A stretch of DNA of 64,000 bases from Acidicapsa dinghuensis (GTDB lineage Bacteria; Acidobacteriota; Terriglobia; Terriglobales; Acidobacteriaceae), in assembly GCF_025685685.1 (NCBI RefSeq), contig NZ_JAGSYH010000001.1, positions 744,001-808,000 on the forward strand, in the 5' to 3' direction. The position numbers and the translations under genes are program-made. Below the pieces are notes generated by a model that did not search any database, was not told the DNA's origin, and saw only the letters and a list, made by a program, of their open reading frames with translations. Below are positions 8,973 to 18,479 of the stretch, piece by piece; position 1 is the stretch's first letter, and every line of letters begins with the position of its first letter.

Positions 8973-11654
8973 ATGAAATTTCTTCGCCGCATCACGAACC
9001 TCTTCCAACGCTCCCGCCTGGATCAGGAGATCGTAACCGAGCTTCAATCGCACATAGATCTGCGAGCCGCCGATAACGAAGCCGCAGGCATGCGCCCTGA
9101 AGCCGCAAAACGGGATGCTCGGCTCCGCTTTGGTAATCCTCAGTCAGTCAAAGAGCATGTCACCGGTGCAGATGCCGCGCTCACTCTTGAAAGCCTCTGG
9201 CTCGACCTCCGCTACGGCCTGCGTCAACTTCAGCGCAACAAAGCCTTCGCTGCAACGGCCATCGGAGTCCTCGCTCTCGGCATCTGCGCCAGCGCGGCCA
9301 TCTTCGCTTTTGTCGATGCCGTCATGCTTCGGCCGCTTCCCTATCGCGATGCAAGCCGTATCGTCGCTCTCTTTGAGACCACACCACTCAGCAACCGGTA
9401 TCAGCTCTCCTACCTCGATTACCTCGACTGGAAGCGCGCCAACCGCTCTCTCGACGCCATCGCTGTCTACAACAGCAACCCCACATCCGCAGCACTCCGC
9501 ACCACTTCAGGCCGCACCGCATCCGGCATTGATCAGGTGGACACCGAATCCGTCAGCGCAGGCTTCTTCGATCTTCTTGGCGTCGTCCCGATCCTCGGTC
9601 GGAGTTTTCGCACGGAAGAAGACCAACCTGGTTCACCCGGCGTCGCGCTGCTTACTTATGCGGCCTGGCAGAGCCGCTATGGCGGCCGTTCCGACGTGAT
9701 CGGCCAAACCATCTCGCTCGATAGCCAGCCCGCACAGATCATCGGCGTCCTACCCGCCAGCTTTTCCTTCGCGCCCATCGGCGATGTCACCTTCTGGATT
9801 CCTCTTCAGCTCTGGGACCCGCCGCAAACCCGCGGCGATCACGGCCTTTCCGCGATCGCAAGGCTCAAACCCAGCATCACACTCGCGCAGGCATCCTCCG
9901 ATCTTCAAAACATCGCCGCGACCCTCGCACAGCAATATCCCGATGCCGACAAAGACCGCGGCGCAGCCATCCTGCCTTGGACAGACATCGTCTCCGGCAA
10001 ACTCCGTCCGCTGCTCACCTTGCTGATGTCCGCAGCCGCGCTTCTGCTCCTGATCGCAGCCTTCAATGTCTGCAGCCTGCTGCTCGTACGCTCCGAGAGC
10101 CGCCGCCGCGAGATAGCCGTCCGCGGAGCACTCGGCGCGCCACGCTCTCGGCTCATCAGACAATTCCTGATCGAAGGCTTCCTGATCGCCGCAGCTGCGA
10201 TCCTCCCTGGCCTCGCAGCAGCAGCCGCGCTCATTCGTGTGCTGCTGCGCATCACGCCCGGAGACATGCTCGCCGCCACACCCAGTCTGAATGCCCTCGG
10301 CTTCAACTGGCACGTACTCGCCTTCGGCATCGCTGTCGCATTCACCTCCGGCATTCTCTTCGCGCTCACGCCGCTCCCGGGCTTCCTTACATCGGATCTA
10401 CACCAGGGTCTCGCGCAAAGCAGCCGCTCCGCCGCGAGCGTCGTCTGGCGCAAGCTGGGAACAAACCTCGTCATCGTCGAGCTTTGCACCGCAACCATCC
10501 TGCTCATGGGAGCAAGCCTGCTTGTCCGCAGCTTCTATCTCCTCATCCATTCCAATCTCGGAATCGAAACCAGCCATCTCGACATCGTGCGCCTCGACGC
10601 CTCCGGCATTCCCGCTTACGACAAACCAGCGCAACAAGTCATACTCGCGCATCGTCTCGTCGATGAAACACTGCGTCTGCCGGGCATCGAATCCGCTGCC
10701 ATCGCTCGTCATGTACCGCTAGCCGGTATCGCCGGAGGCGTCGGCTCAGGCTTCACCTTCACCGGTAGCACCACCTTCTACATCCAGGGCCAACCGCGCT
10801 TCGCAAATCCCGAGGAAGCCAACTTCCGCTCCGTAGGCTATCAGTACTTCAGCACCACTCGCGCCCAGCTTCAGCAAGGCAGGCTCTTCACCGCAATGGA
10901 CGACACCTCGCATCCGCCTGTCGTTCTCGTCAATCAAACCTTCGCGCGCCTCTATCTCGCAGGCGTGAATCCCATCGGGCAGCACATCCACAGCGATAAA
11001 CTCAAATCGCCCGCTGAAGTCGTAGGTGTCGTAGCCAACATTCAGGAGGGCGCGATCGACGGCAGCGTTGCGCCGGTCCTCTATGCTCCTTTCGATCAGG
11101 TGCCCGATAATTCCTTCTACATCGTCGCGCGCACCACGCAAGCGCCAAGCCTAACTCTAACTGCTCTTGAATCCGTCATCCGCCGCGTTGACTCGGGCAT
11201 CGTCATTCAGGTCACGCAGACCATGGACGAACGCATCCAATCAAGCCAGCCCGCATATCTACGTCGCGCAGCAGCATGGCTTGCAGGAGGCTTCGCCGTC
11301 ATTGCTCTCATACTCGGCGTCATCGGCCTCTACGGCGTCATCGCCTACTCCGTCTCGCAGCGTACTCGCGAAATCGGCGTGCGCATGGCCCTGGGTGCTC
11401 AGCGCAGTTCCGTCTCCACGATGGTGCTCGCACAGGCCGCGCGCCTCATCGCCATCGGCGTCGTTGCTGGACTGCTCTGCTCCCTTGGTGCGACCACGCT
11501 CATGCGCAGCCTGCTCTTTGGTGTCGCCCCATGGGACATCGCGACCCTCATCACCGTAGGCATAGTTCTAACCGCGTCATCCTTACTCGCCAGCTATCTG
11601 CCAGCCCGACGCGCCGCATCCGTCAATCCGGTTGAAGCACTGCGCGCCGAATAG
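8973..11654 (+). CDS. ADOP-type duplicated ABC permease, second copy
   Basis: An 893-residue paralogue of the preceding gene with the same prefix domain (RRITNLFQRSRLDQEIVTEL) and two FtsX-like halves (RRREIAVRGALGAPR; TREIGVRMALGAQR). The two proteins can be aligned along their entire length by eye, so this is a tandem duplication. The periplasmic parts differ more than the membrane cores: for example this copy carries an extra short insertion rich in Ser, Thr and Arg around residue 175 and a Gly-rich one near 590. This suggests different binding surfaces and perhaps a heteromeric pair. It is probably co-transcribed with the first copy. No ATPase gene is nearby. Confidence 0.9.
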   Translation: MKFLRRITNLFQRSRLDQEIVTELQSHIDLRAADNEAAGMRPEAAKRDARLRFGNPQSVKEHVTGADAALTLESLWLDLRYGLRQLQRNKAFAATAIGVLALGICASAAIFAFVDAVMLRPLPYRDASRIVALFETTPLSNRYQLSYLDYLDWKRANRSLDAIAVYNSNPTSAALRTTSGRTASGIDQVDTESVSAGFFDLLGVVPILGRSFRTEEDQPGSPGVALLTYAAWQSRYGGRSDVIGQTISLDSQPAQIIGVLPASFSFAPIGDVTFWIPLQLWDPPQTRGDHGLSAIARLKPSITLAQASSDLQNIAATLAQQYPDADKDRGAAILPWTDIVSGKLRPLLTLLMSAAALLLLIAAFNVCSLLLVRSESRRREIAVRGALGAPRSRLIRQFLIEGFLIAAAAILPGLAAAAALIRVLLRITPGDMLAATPSLNALGFNWHVLAFGIAVAFTSGILFALTPLPGFLTSDLHQGLAQSSRSAASVVWRKLGTNLVIVELCTATILLMGASLLVRSFYLLIHSNLGIETSHLDIVRLDASGIPAYDKPAQQVILAHRLVDETLRLPGIESAAIARHVPLAGIAGGVGSGFTFTGSTTFYIQGQPRFANPEEANFRSVGYQYFSTTRAQLQQGRLFTAMDDTSHPPVVLVNQTFARLYLAGVNPIGQHIHSDKLKSPAEVVGVVANIQEGAIDGSVAPVLYAPFDQVPDNSFYIVARTTQAPSLTLTALESVIRRVDSGIVIQVTQTMDERIQSSQPAYLRRAAAWLAGGFAVIALILGVIGLYGVIAYSVSQRTREIGVRMALGAQRSSVSTMVLAQAARLIAIGVVAGLLCSLGATTLMRSLLFGVAPWDIATLITVGIVLTASSLLASYLPARRAASVNPVEALRAE

Positions 11655-11722
11655 CGGCCTCGTGATTGCAACTCAGTCCTGAACATCAACCCGAAGCTTA
11701 ACAAATGGAAAGTGGGGATTTA

Positions 11723-12316
11723 ATGAAGAGCAGAATCGCGTCATGGATCGCCGTAACAATATTCGTTTCGATGCTCGGAACTTCCTTACCTTCGATGGCA
11801 CAGACACAGGAAACTCCGCAGCCGCATGCATGCAGCATTACGCCAGCGGAATTACATGCTGAGAAAAAAGCCGTAATGGATTTCTATCGGTCCGGCATCA
11901 CACTGCGAGAGCTCATCGCGCTAATCGATCCCAGCTACATTCAGCACAACCCACTGGCGTTGAAGCTTGGCGCAGAGAAACACATCAGCGACTACGAAGA
12001 ATTCAAGCAACTCTTCACCGGTATTGCCGCTGCAGATAACCCCGGAAACACAAACGTGCTCGACGGCCCGGCCAGACGAGGCGGCAAAGCACCGCAAGTG
12101 GTGATCTTGACTGCTGAGTGTGACCTTGTAACCGCGATCGTCAAGAATACACGTACTGATCCTACCGCCGCGCAAGGAACTATCTACGAGCGTTTCAGCT
12201 TCGACACCTTTCGCGTTCGCGGAGGCAAATTGGTAGAACATTGGGATGATGAACTAATTACACCTGAGTCTGTGCAGGCGTTTCAGAAGCTGGAGCAGAA
12301 TTTGCCAAACAAGTAA
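11723..12316 (+). CDS. exported SnoaL/NTF2-like protein
   Basis: About 197 residues: a signal peptide (hydrophobic segment ending PSMAQTQ) and a single cone-shaped SnoaL/NTF2-type domain. Visible family marks are MDFYRSGITLRELIALI, the IDPSYIQHNP block, and a C-terminal strand pair around GKLVEHWDDELITP. Relatives are annotated as predicted SnoaL-like aldol-condensation enzymes but few have known activity. The ATG at 11723 is preferred because GGGGA lies five bases ahead; a start six codons upstream is possible. It lies 68 bases after the second permease and may belong to the same transcript. Confidence 0.75.
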   Translation: MKSRIASWIAVTIFVSMLGTSLPSMAQTQETPQPHACSITPAELHAEKKAVMDFYRSGITLRELIALIDPSYIQHNPLALKLGAEKHISDYEEFKQLFTGIAAADNPGNTNVLDGPARRGGKAPQVVILTAECDLVTAIVKNTRTDPTAAQGTIYERFSFDTFRVRGGKLVEHWDDELITPESVQAFQKLEQNLPNK

Positions 12317-12369
12317 CTCTTCGTATGAATCACTTGGAATCGATGCGCGCATAATTCTTTTTCCTTGGA

Positions 12370-12383
12370 AAACCGATTGGTTT
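12370..12383. promoter_or_regulatory. perfect inverted repeat upstream of the GH31 gene
   Basis: AAACC, four bases, GGTTT form an exact palindrome about 105 bases before the GH31 start. LacI-family repressors of sugar genes bind sites of this general form, so it is a candidate operator; the arms are only five bases and no promoter hexamers could be fixed around it. Confidence 0.3.
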
Positions 12384-12488
12384 ATCGCGGTGAATCTCTA
12401 TCAGCGACCCATGCGACCACGGAACACTCGTGCCTCAATTTGTTTTCTGCACGCCTCCGGTACTAGCCTTATCGCAACCGGAGATGCG

Positions 12489-15290
12489 ATGAAAAAAACT
12501 CTCTGTACGTGGATTCTGACCTTTGCCGCAACAGTCCTCTCAACACAGTTGACCCTCGCAGAGTCCGGCAAGCAAACATCCGCACCTCAATCCGTTGCTG
12601 CAAAAGCACCCGAAGCGAGTTACAACGCCGCAGCCGACCCGCACGCCATCGTGACCATCGGCCACGCTCGCTTCACCATTCTCACTCCGCAACTCATCCG
12701 TATGGAGTGGAGCGCCGACGGCAAGTTCGAAGACCGCCCATCGTTCGTCTTCCTCAACCGCCGTCTTCCTGTGCCAAAGTTCACACATAGCGAAACTGCA
12801 TCCGGACTCATCATCGACACCAGCGCACTCAAGCTCACCTACAATCCGCAAACCGGCACAGACGGCAAGTTCACCGATGACAACCTCACCATCACCTTTG
12901 ATCTGAACGGCAAGCAGGTCACCTGGCATCCCGGCACGCCTGATACCGGCAATCTGCAGGGCACCACGCGCACACTGGACGGCGCACGCGGCAGCAAAAC
13001 ACGCGAGCCTATCGAGCCCGGCCTCATCTCGCGCGATGGCTGGACGCTCGTTGATGACTCAACCCGTCCACTCTTCGACTCCGACAACTTCAACTTCACC
13101 CACGGCGAAGCCAGCCCATGGCCGTGGGTGGTTCTACGCCCCGCTGGCGATCGCCAGGACTGGTACTTCTTCGGCTATGGCCATGACTACAAACAGGCCC
13201 TGCATGACTACGTTCAGGTTGCCGGCCGCATTCCGCTGCCTCCGCGCTTCGCCTTCGGAGCATGGTGGTCGCGCTACTGGGCCTACAGCGACCAGGAACT
13301 CGACGACCTCGTTCGTGGCTTCCACGACAACAACGTCCCGCTCGATGTGCTCGTCATCGATATGGACTGGCATCTCAACAAAGAGCAGCTCGAAGCACGC
13401 CACGAAGTCGATCAATCCGGTCACGAGCTGGGTTGGAGCGGCTATACCTGGAATCCGCTGCTCTTCCCCGATCCCGCTCCATTCCTCAAAAACCTGCATG
13501 AGGAGGGCCTCAAGGCCACGCTGAACCTGCATCCAGCCTCAGGAGTGCAACCGTGGGAGGCGGCTTATCCAGCCATGGCGCGCGCCATGGGCATCGATCC
13601 AGCCACACACAAGTATGTTCCCTTCGACATAACCAACAAAAAATACGCGCAAAATTACATGGACCTGCTGCACCATCCACTTGAAAAAGAAGGCATCGAT
13701 TTCTGGTGGCTCGACTGGCAGCAGGAACACAACACGCAGATGGCAGGCGTCTCACCCACCTGGTGGCTTAACTATGTCCATTTCACCGATCAGGAACGCG
13801 AAGGCAAGCGCCCACTGCTCTTCCATCGCTGGGGAGGGCTCGGCAATCACCGCTATCAGATCGGCTTCTCCGGCGACACCATCTCCGTCTGGGACTCGCT
13901 CGCATTCCAACCCTGGTTCACCGCAACCGCTGCTAACGTTGGCTACGCTTACTGGAGCCACGACATCGGCGGACACATGCCTGGTGCGGTCGCTCCGGAG
14001 CTCTACACGCGCTGGATTCAATTCGGCGCCTTCAGTCCTATCTTGCGGACCCACACCACCAAAAATCCCGACTCCGAGCGCCGCATCTGGGCCTATCCCG
14101 AGCCGTACTCCGGCATCATGCGCAGCACCTTTCAATTACGCTACGCGCTTGAGCCATACCTCTACACCGAGGGCCGCCGCACCTACGATACCGGTGTGGC
14201 CTTCCTGCGTCCGCTCTATTACGACTGGCCCGAAGCCGACGAAGCCTATTCCAGTAAGAATGAGTATGTCTTTGGCAAAGATATGATCGTCGCTCCTGTC
14301 ACCACACCCGTTGACAAGGACTCGCAGCTCGCAGACGAAGCGGTCTGGATACCGCAGGGCGAGTGGATCGAGAGGCCAACCGGCAAACACTTTACAGGCC
14401 CTCAAACCGTTCAGCGCAAATACTCTATCAGCCAGATCCCCGTCTTCCTTCGCGCCGGAGCCATCGTGCCCATGCAGCCGAAAATGCTCTATACCGGGCA
14501 GAAGCCGGTCGATCCGCTCATCCTCAACATCTTCCCGTTCGCCGATACTCAGACATCAACCTACTCGGTCTATGACGATGCAAGCCGTGGCGAAAACTAC
14601 AAAAGCGGTGTCTGTGCCTGGACCGATATCAGCGCGAAACAATCCGGCGACGACCTCACCATTGAGATCGCGCCTGTACGCGGCTCCTATCCAGGCATGC
14701 TCACCCAACGAAGCTATGAGATTCGCCTGCCCGGTGACTGGCCGCCCAATTCCGTCATCTCCAATGGAACCGCTCTCACTTTTGCTCTTCAGAGCGACAA
14801 GCCCAGTTGGCACTACGAAGGAAACACGCTCTCGACCATCATCACTACCCCACGTTATTCCGTTTCCGAGCGCGTCGTTCTCCACATTCATCGTCCCGCA
14901 GGATCGCTCGCTTCTCGCGCACAACTAGACGGCTTTGCAGGGGCCGAAGAGCGTCTTCGTGAAGCCTACGACACGCTTAATGCGCAATGGCCTTTCACCC
15001 GCGCACCTGATCCCCTGATCGACGCATGGCAAACCGGCGACCGCATTAGCTACAAGCCCGAAACAGCCCGTGAACAAATCGCGCGCTTCCCGCAGGTCTA
15101 TGCCGAGGGCGAGAAGCAAGTGCAGGATCTCGCCGACAAAACCAACGTCCCCGATGACCAACTCGTTAAGCAGTTAATGCAGAACCGCGGCCGCGACACC
15201 ACAGTCGAGCGCGCGCAGCAATACCGCGCCTCGCTGCAACGCTCGTTGACGCTCTTAAACGACGGAAAACCAGCGGAGAAGAATAACTAG
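12489..15290 (+). CDS. exported glycoside hydrolase family 31
   Basis: A 933-residue secreted GH31 enzyme, cleaving alpha-linked glucosyl or xylosyl residues at non-reducing ends. After a signal peptide (MKKTLCTWILTFAATVLS) come a beta-sandwich N-domain, the (beta/alpha)8 barrel beginning near RFAFGAWWSRYWAY, and C-terminal beta domains with a DUF5110-like part. The nucleophile region is DFWWLDWQQEHN and the acid/base region FSGDTISVWDSL, followed by the conserved SHDIGGHMPG. The WLDWQQ form is typical of GH31 members of uncertain specificity, so alpha-glucosidase or alpha-xylosidase cannot be decided. GGAG lies seven bases before the ATG at 12489; an upstream GTG at 12390 would bury the signal peptide. 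Confidence 0.92.
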   Translation: MKKTLCTWILTFAATVLSTQLTLAESGKQTSAPQSVAAKAPEASYNAAADPHAIVTIGHARFTILTPQLIRMEWSADGKFEDRPSFVFLNRRLPVPKFTHSETASGLIIDTSALKLTYNPQTGTDGKFTDDNLTITFDLNGKQVTWHPGTPDTGNLQGTTRTLDGARGSKTREPIEPGLISRDGWTLVDDSTRPLFDSDNFNFTHGEASPWPWVVLRPAGDRQDWYFFGYGHDYKQALHDYVQVAGRIPLPPRFAFGAWWSRYWAYSDQELDDLVRGFHDNNVPLDVLVIDMDWHLNKEQLEARHEVDQSGHELGWSGYTWNPLLFPDPAPFLKNLHEEGLKATLNLHPASGVQPWEAAYPAMARAMGIDPATHKYVPFDITNKKYAQNYMDLLHHPLEKEGIDFWWLDWQQEHNTQMAGVSPTWWLNYVHFTDQEREGKRPLLFHRWGGLGNHRYQIGFSGDTISVWDSLAFQPWFTATAANVGYAYWSHDIGGHMPGAVAPELYTRWIQFGAFSPILRTHTTKNPDSERRIWAYPEPYSGIMRSTFQLRYALEPYLYTEGRRTYDTGVAFLRPLYYDWPEADEAYSSKNEYVFGKDMIVAPVTTPVDKDSQLADEAVWIPQGEWIERPTGKHFTGPQTVQRKYSISQIPVFLRAGAIVPMQPKMLYTGQKPVDPLILNIFPFADTQTSTYSVYDDASRGENYKSGVCAWTDISAKQSGDDLTIEIAPVRGSYPGMLTQRSYEIRLPGDWPPNSVISNGTALTFALQSDKPSWHYEGNTLSTIITTPRYSVSERVVLHIHRPAGSLASRAQLDGFAGAEERLREAYDTLNAQWPFTRAPDPLIDAWQTGDRISYKPETAREQIARFPQVYAEGEKQVQDLADKTNVPDDQLVKQLMQNRGRDTTVERAQQYRASLQRSLTLLNDGKPAEKNN

Positions 15291-15658
15291 CCGTTCGAAG
15301 CTTCAGACAGTTCCTCGCGCTGTTCGTGAACCAGTTCGGGCGTAACACGGAACGATCCTGGCTTTACGTGAAGCAGAGGGATGCCGTTTCTGGTCGTTCG
15401 CCTGGTTTCAACCGGAGGCGAAGTCTGTCTGGCAGGCTTGGAAATTACTTCAACTGCGTTCGTTTGCTTGATCGAAGCAAGTTTATTTGCATCAACCACG
15501 CCACCATCACCGATATCCAACTTTCCGCGCACAGTAAATCTACCTTCCGCAATCATCTTGCATGAAGCATCCCAGACGGCACAAATAATGGTTTCGCTCC
15601 AACCTGCTCCGCCCCACACACCACATGTGCTCAGTTTAGATGAGTATAATTCACTCAT
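15287..15658 (-). CDS. hypothetical protein
   Basis: A 123-residue protein that I do not recognise, without signal peptide or membrane segment. The first half contains CGVWGGAGWSETIICAVWDA and a strand-rich FTVRGKLDIGDGG stretch; the second half is charged and probably disordered. A Shine-Dalgarno GGAG seven bases before the ATG supports it, and the stop overlaps that of the GH31 gene by four bases in convergent orientation. The start codon lies in a possible hairpin (ATGAGT pairing with ACTCAT). Overlapping frames on the other strand have no comparable ribosome site. Confidence 0.5.
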   Translation of the reverse strand: MSELYSSKLSTCGVWGGAGWSETIICAVWDASCKMIAEGRFTVRGKLDIGDGGVVDANKLASIKQTNAVEVISKPARQTSPPVETRRTTRNGIPLLHVKPGSFRVTPELVHEQREELSEASNG

Positions 15659-15676
15659 ATTTCATCTCCATTGCAC

Positions 15677-15706
15677 TTGACAGCTTCCAGTTCGCTTGGC
15701 TACTCT
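15677..15706 (+). promoter_or_regulatory. sigma-70 promoter of groES-groEL
   Basis: A consensus TTGACA (15677-15682) is followed 18 bases later by TACTCT (15701-15706). The -10 element overlaps the left arm of the CIRCE-like operator, the usual repressor arrangement for HrcA-controlled chaperonin genes. Confidence 0.6.
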
Positions 15707-15731
15707 AGCAGTCGGAAGCTGAGAGTGCTAA
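15705..15731 (+). promoter_or_regulatory. CIRCE-like operator (HrcA site)
   Basis: CTAGCAGTC, nine bases, GAGTGCTAA. The right arm is the exact CIRCE half-site, the left arm matches TTAGCACTC at seven of nine positions, and the spacer has the canonical nine bases. It sits 167 bases before groES. It is the expected target of the HrcA heat-shock repressor, whose gene is not in the window. Confidence 0.8.
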
Positions 15732-15897
15732 AGCTCCGTTAACCGGAGCAGATCACTAAGCTTGGCAGTTGATTCCGGACGGGAGCCGTCCGAGAGACGT
15801 AGGTTCGTCCAACGGACAATCTTACCTTTTCAATTCAAACGCGTGCCGGGTGCAGACACCCGTTCGCGCCTAATCGACTGAAGGAGAAGCAAAACGT

Positions 15898-16206
15898 ATG
15901 GCTACTTCCGTAACCACGACCTTTACTCCGCTCCACGATCGCATCCTGGTTCGCCGTGTGGAAGAGGGCGAGACAGTTCGGGGCGGCATCATCATCCCTG
16001 ATTCGGCAAAAGAAAAGCCCCAGGAAGGCGAAGTCATCTCCGTGGGCAAAGGCAAGTCCAACGACGAAGGCAAGGTTTTCCCGCTCGATGTGAAGGCTGG
16101 CGACCGCGTGCTTTTCGGCAAGTACTCCGGCACCGAGATCAAGATCGACGGTGAAGAGTTCCTCATCATGCGCGAAGAAGAAGTGCTCGGAATCCTCAAG
16201 AAGTAG
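15898..16206 (+). CDS. groES: co-chaperonin GroES
   Basis: A 102-residue Hsp10 that caps the GroEL chamber during ATP-driven protein folding in the cytoplasm. [15 protein letters not shown] opens the beta-barrel core, [18 protein letters not shown] is the mobile loop that contacts GroEL, and the [16 protein letters not shown] end is typical. AAGGAGAAG precedes the ATG at good spacing. It is first in a groES-groEL operon (104-base gap) behind a sigma-70 promoter and a CIRCE-like operator, so heat-shock control by HrcA is likely. Confidence 0.98.
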   Translation: MATSVTTTFTPLHDRILVRRVEEGETVRGGIIIPDSAKEKPQEGEVISVGKGKSNDEGKVFPLDVKAGDRVLFGKYSGTEIKIDGEEFLIMREEEVLGILKK

Positions 16207-16259
16207 GTGCTCCGCACCCTTTGAGTGCTTCGCATGTTTTCGCGAAGGATCCGAAGTAA

Positions 16260-17981
<1,722 letters not shown>

Positions 17982-18020
17982 GACTCGCCGTCCAGACGAC
18001 CGCGCCTTCGGCGCAAACTC

Positions 18021-18054
18021 AAAGGCCCTCACCTTCGGCTGGGGCCTTTTTGTT
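18021..18054 (+). terminator. intrinsic terminator after groEL
   Basis: AAAGGCCC and GGGGCCTTT pair across a short loop and are followed by TTTTTGTTT. It lies 40 bases beyond the groEL stop. Confidence 0.85.
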
Positions 18055-18211
18055 TCCCTCTGGAAAATGCCCCACGGATTGCTCCGCGTGGAACACTCCA
18101 GGCCGAACTGCAACGGCTTTGGCGGGGAATGTTGTAACTCGCACGGATGCAGAGATTTGCAGTTACGTGTTTTTATGGAGATTTGTGCCTTCGTGCAGCG
18201 AATGGAAAACA

Positions 18212-18235
18212 AAGCGGCAGCCGGAGCTGCCGCTT
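18212..18235 (-). terminator. terminator-like hairpin, minus strand
   Basis: A perfect 10-base stem (AAGCGGCAGC / GCTGCCGCTT) with a 4-base loop; on the minus strand it is followed by TTGTTTTCC. It is probably a second, backup terminator for the TonB receptor gene ending at 18480. Apart from this and the next hairpin, the 18055-18479 stretch shows nothing recognisable. Confidence 0.5.
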
Positions 18236-18395
18236 CTGTGCGGAGCAATTGAGACGAGTTAAAACTTCAGCCGCGATGCCTGCTGCATAGAAACGGAGCG
18301 TTAACGAAAGTGCGAGGAAACATAAATATTTAGCAACAAAAATAAGGATGCGCCGGTCTCTCAAAAAGTATCCGATAGTGATAGCTACCCAGCAA

Positions 18396-18429
18396 AAAAC
18401 CCAGCCAATGCTCACGCAGGCTGGGTTTT
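18396..18429 (-). terminator. intrinsic terminator of the Oar-like receptor gene
   Basis: AAAACCCAGCC (18396-18406) and GGCTGGGTTTT (18419-18429) form an 11-base stem; read on the minus strand it ends in a run of six T. It lies about 50 bases beyond the stop at 18480. Confidence 0.85.
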
Positions 18430-18479
18430 GCTGTGTTGATTTGATTCGAACGGTTCGATGCTTGCTGATGAATCGAGTG

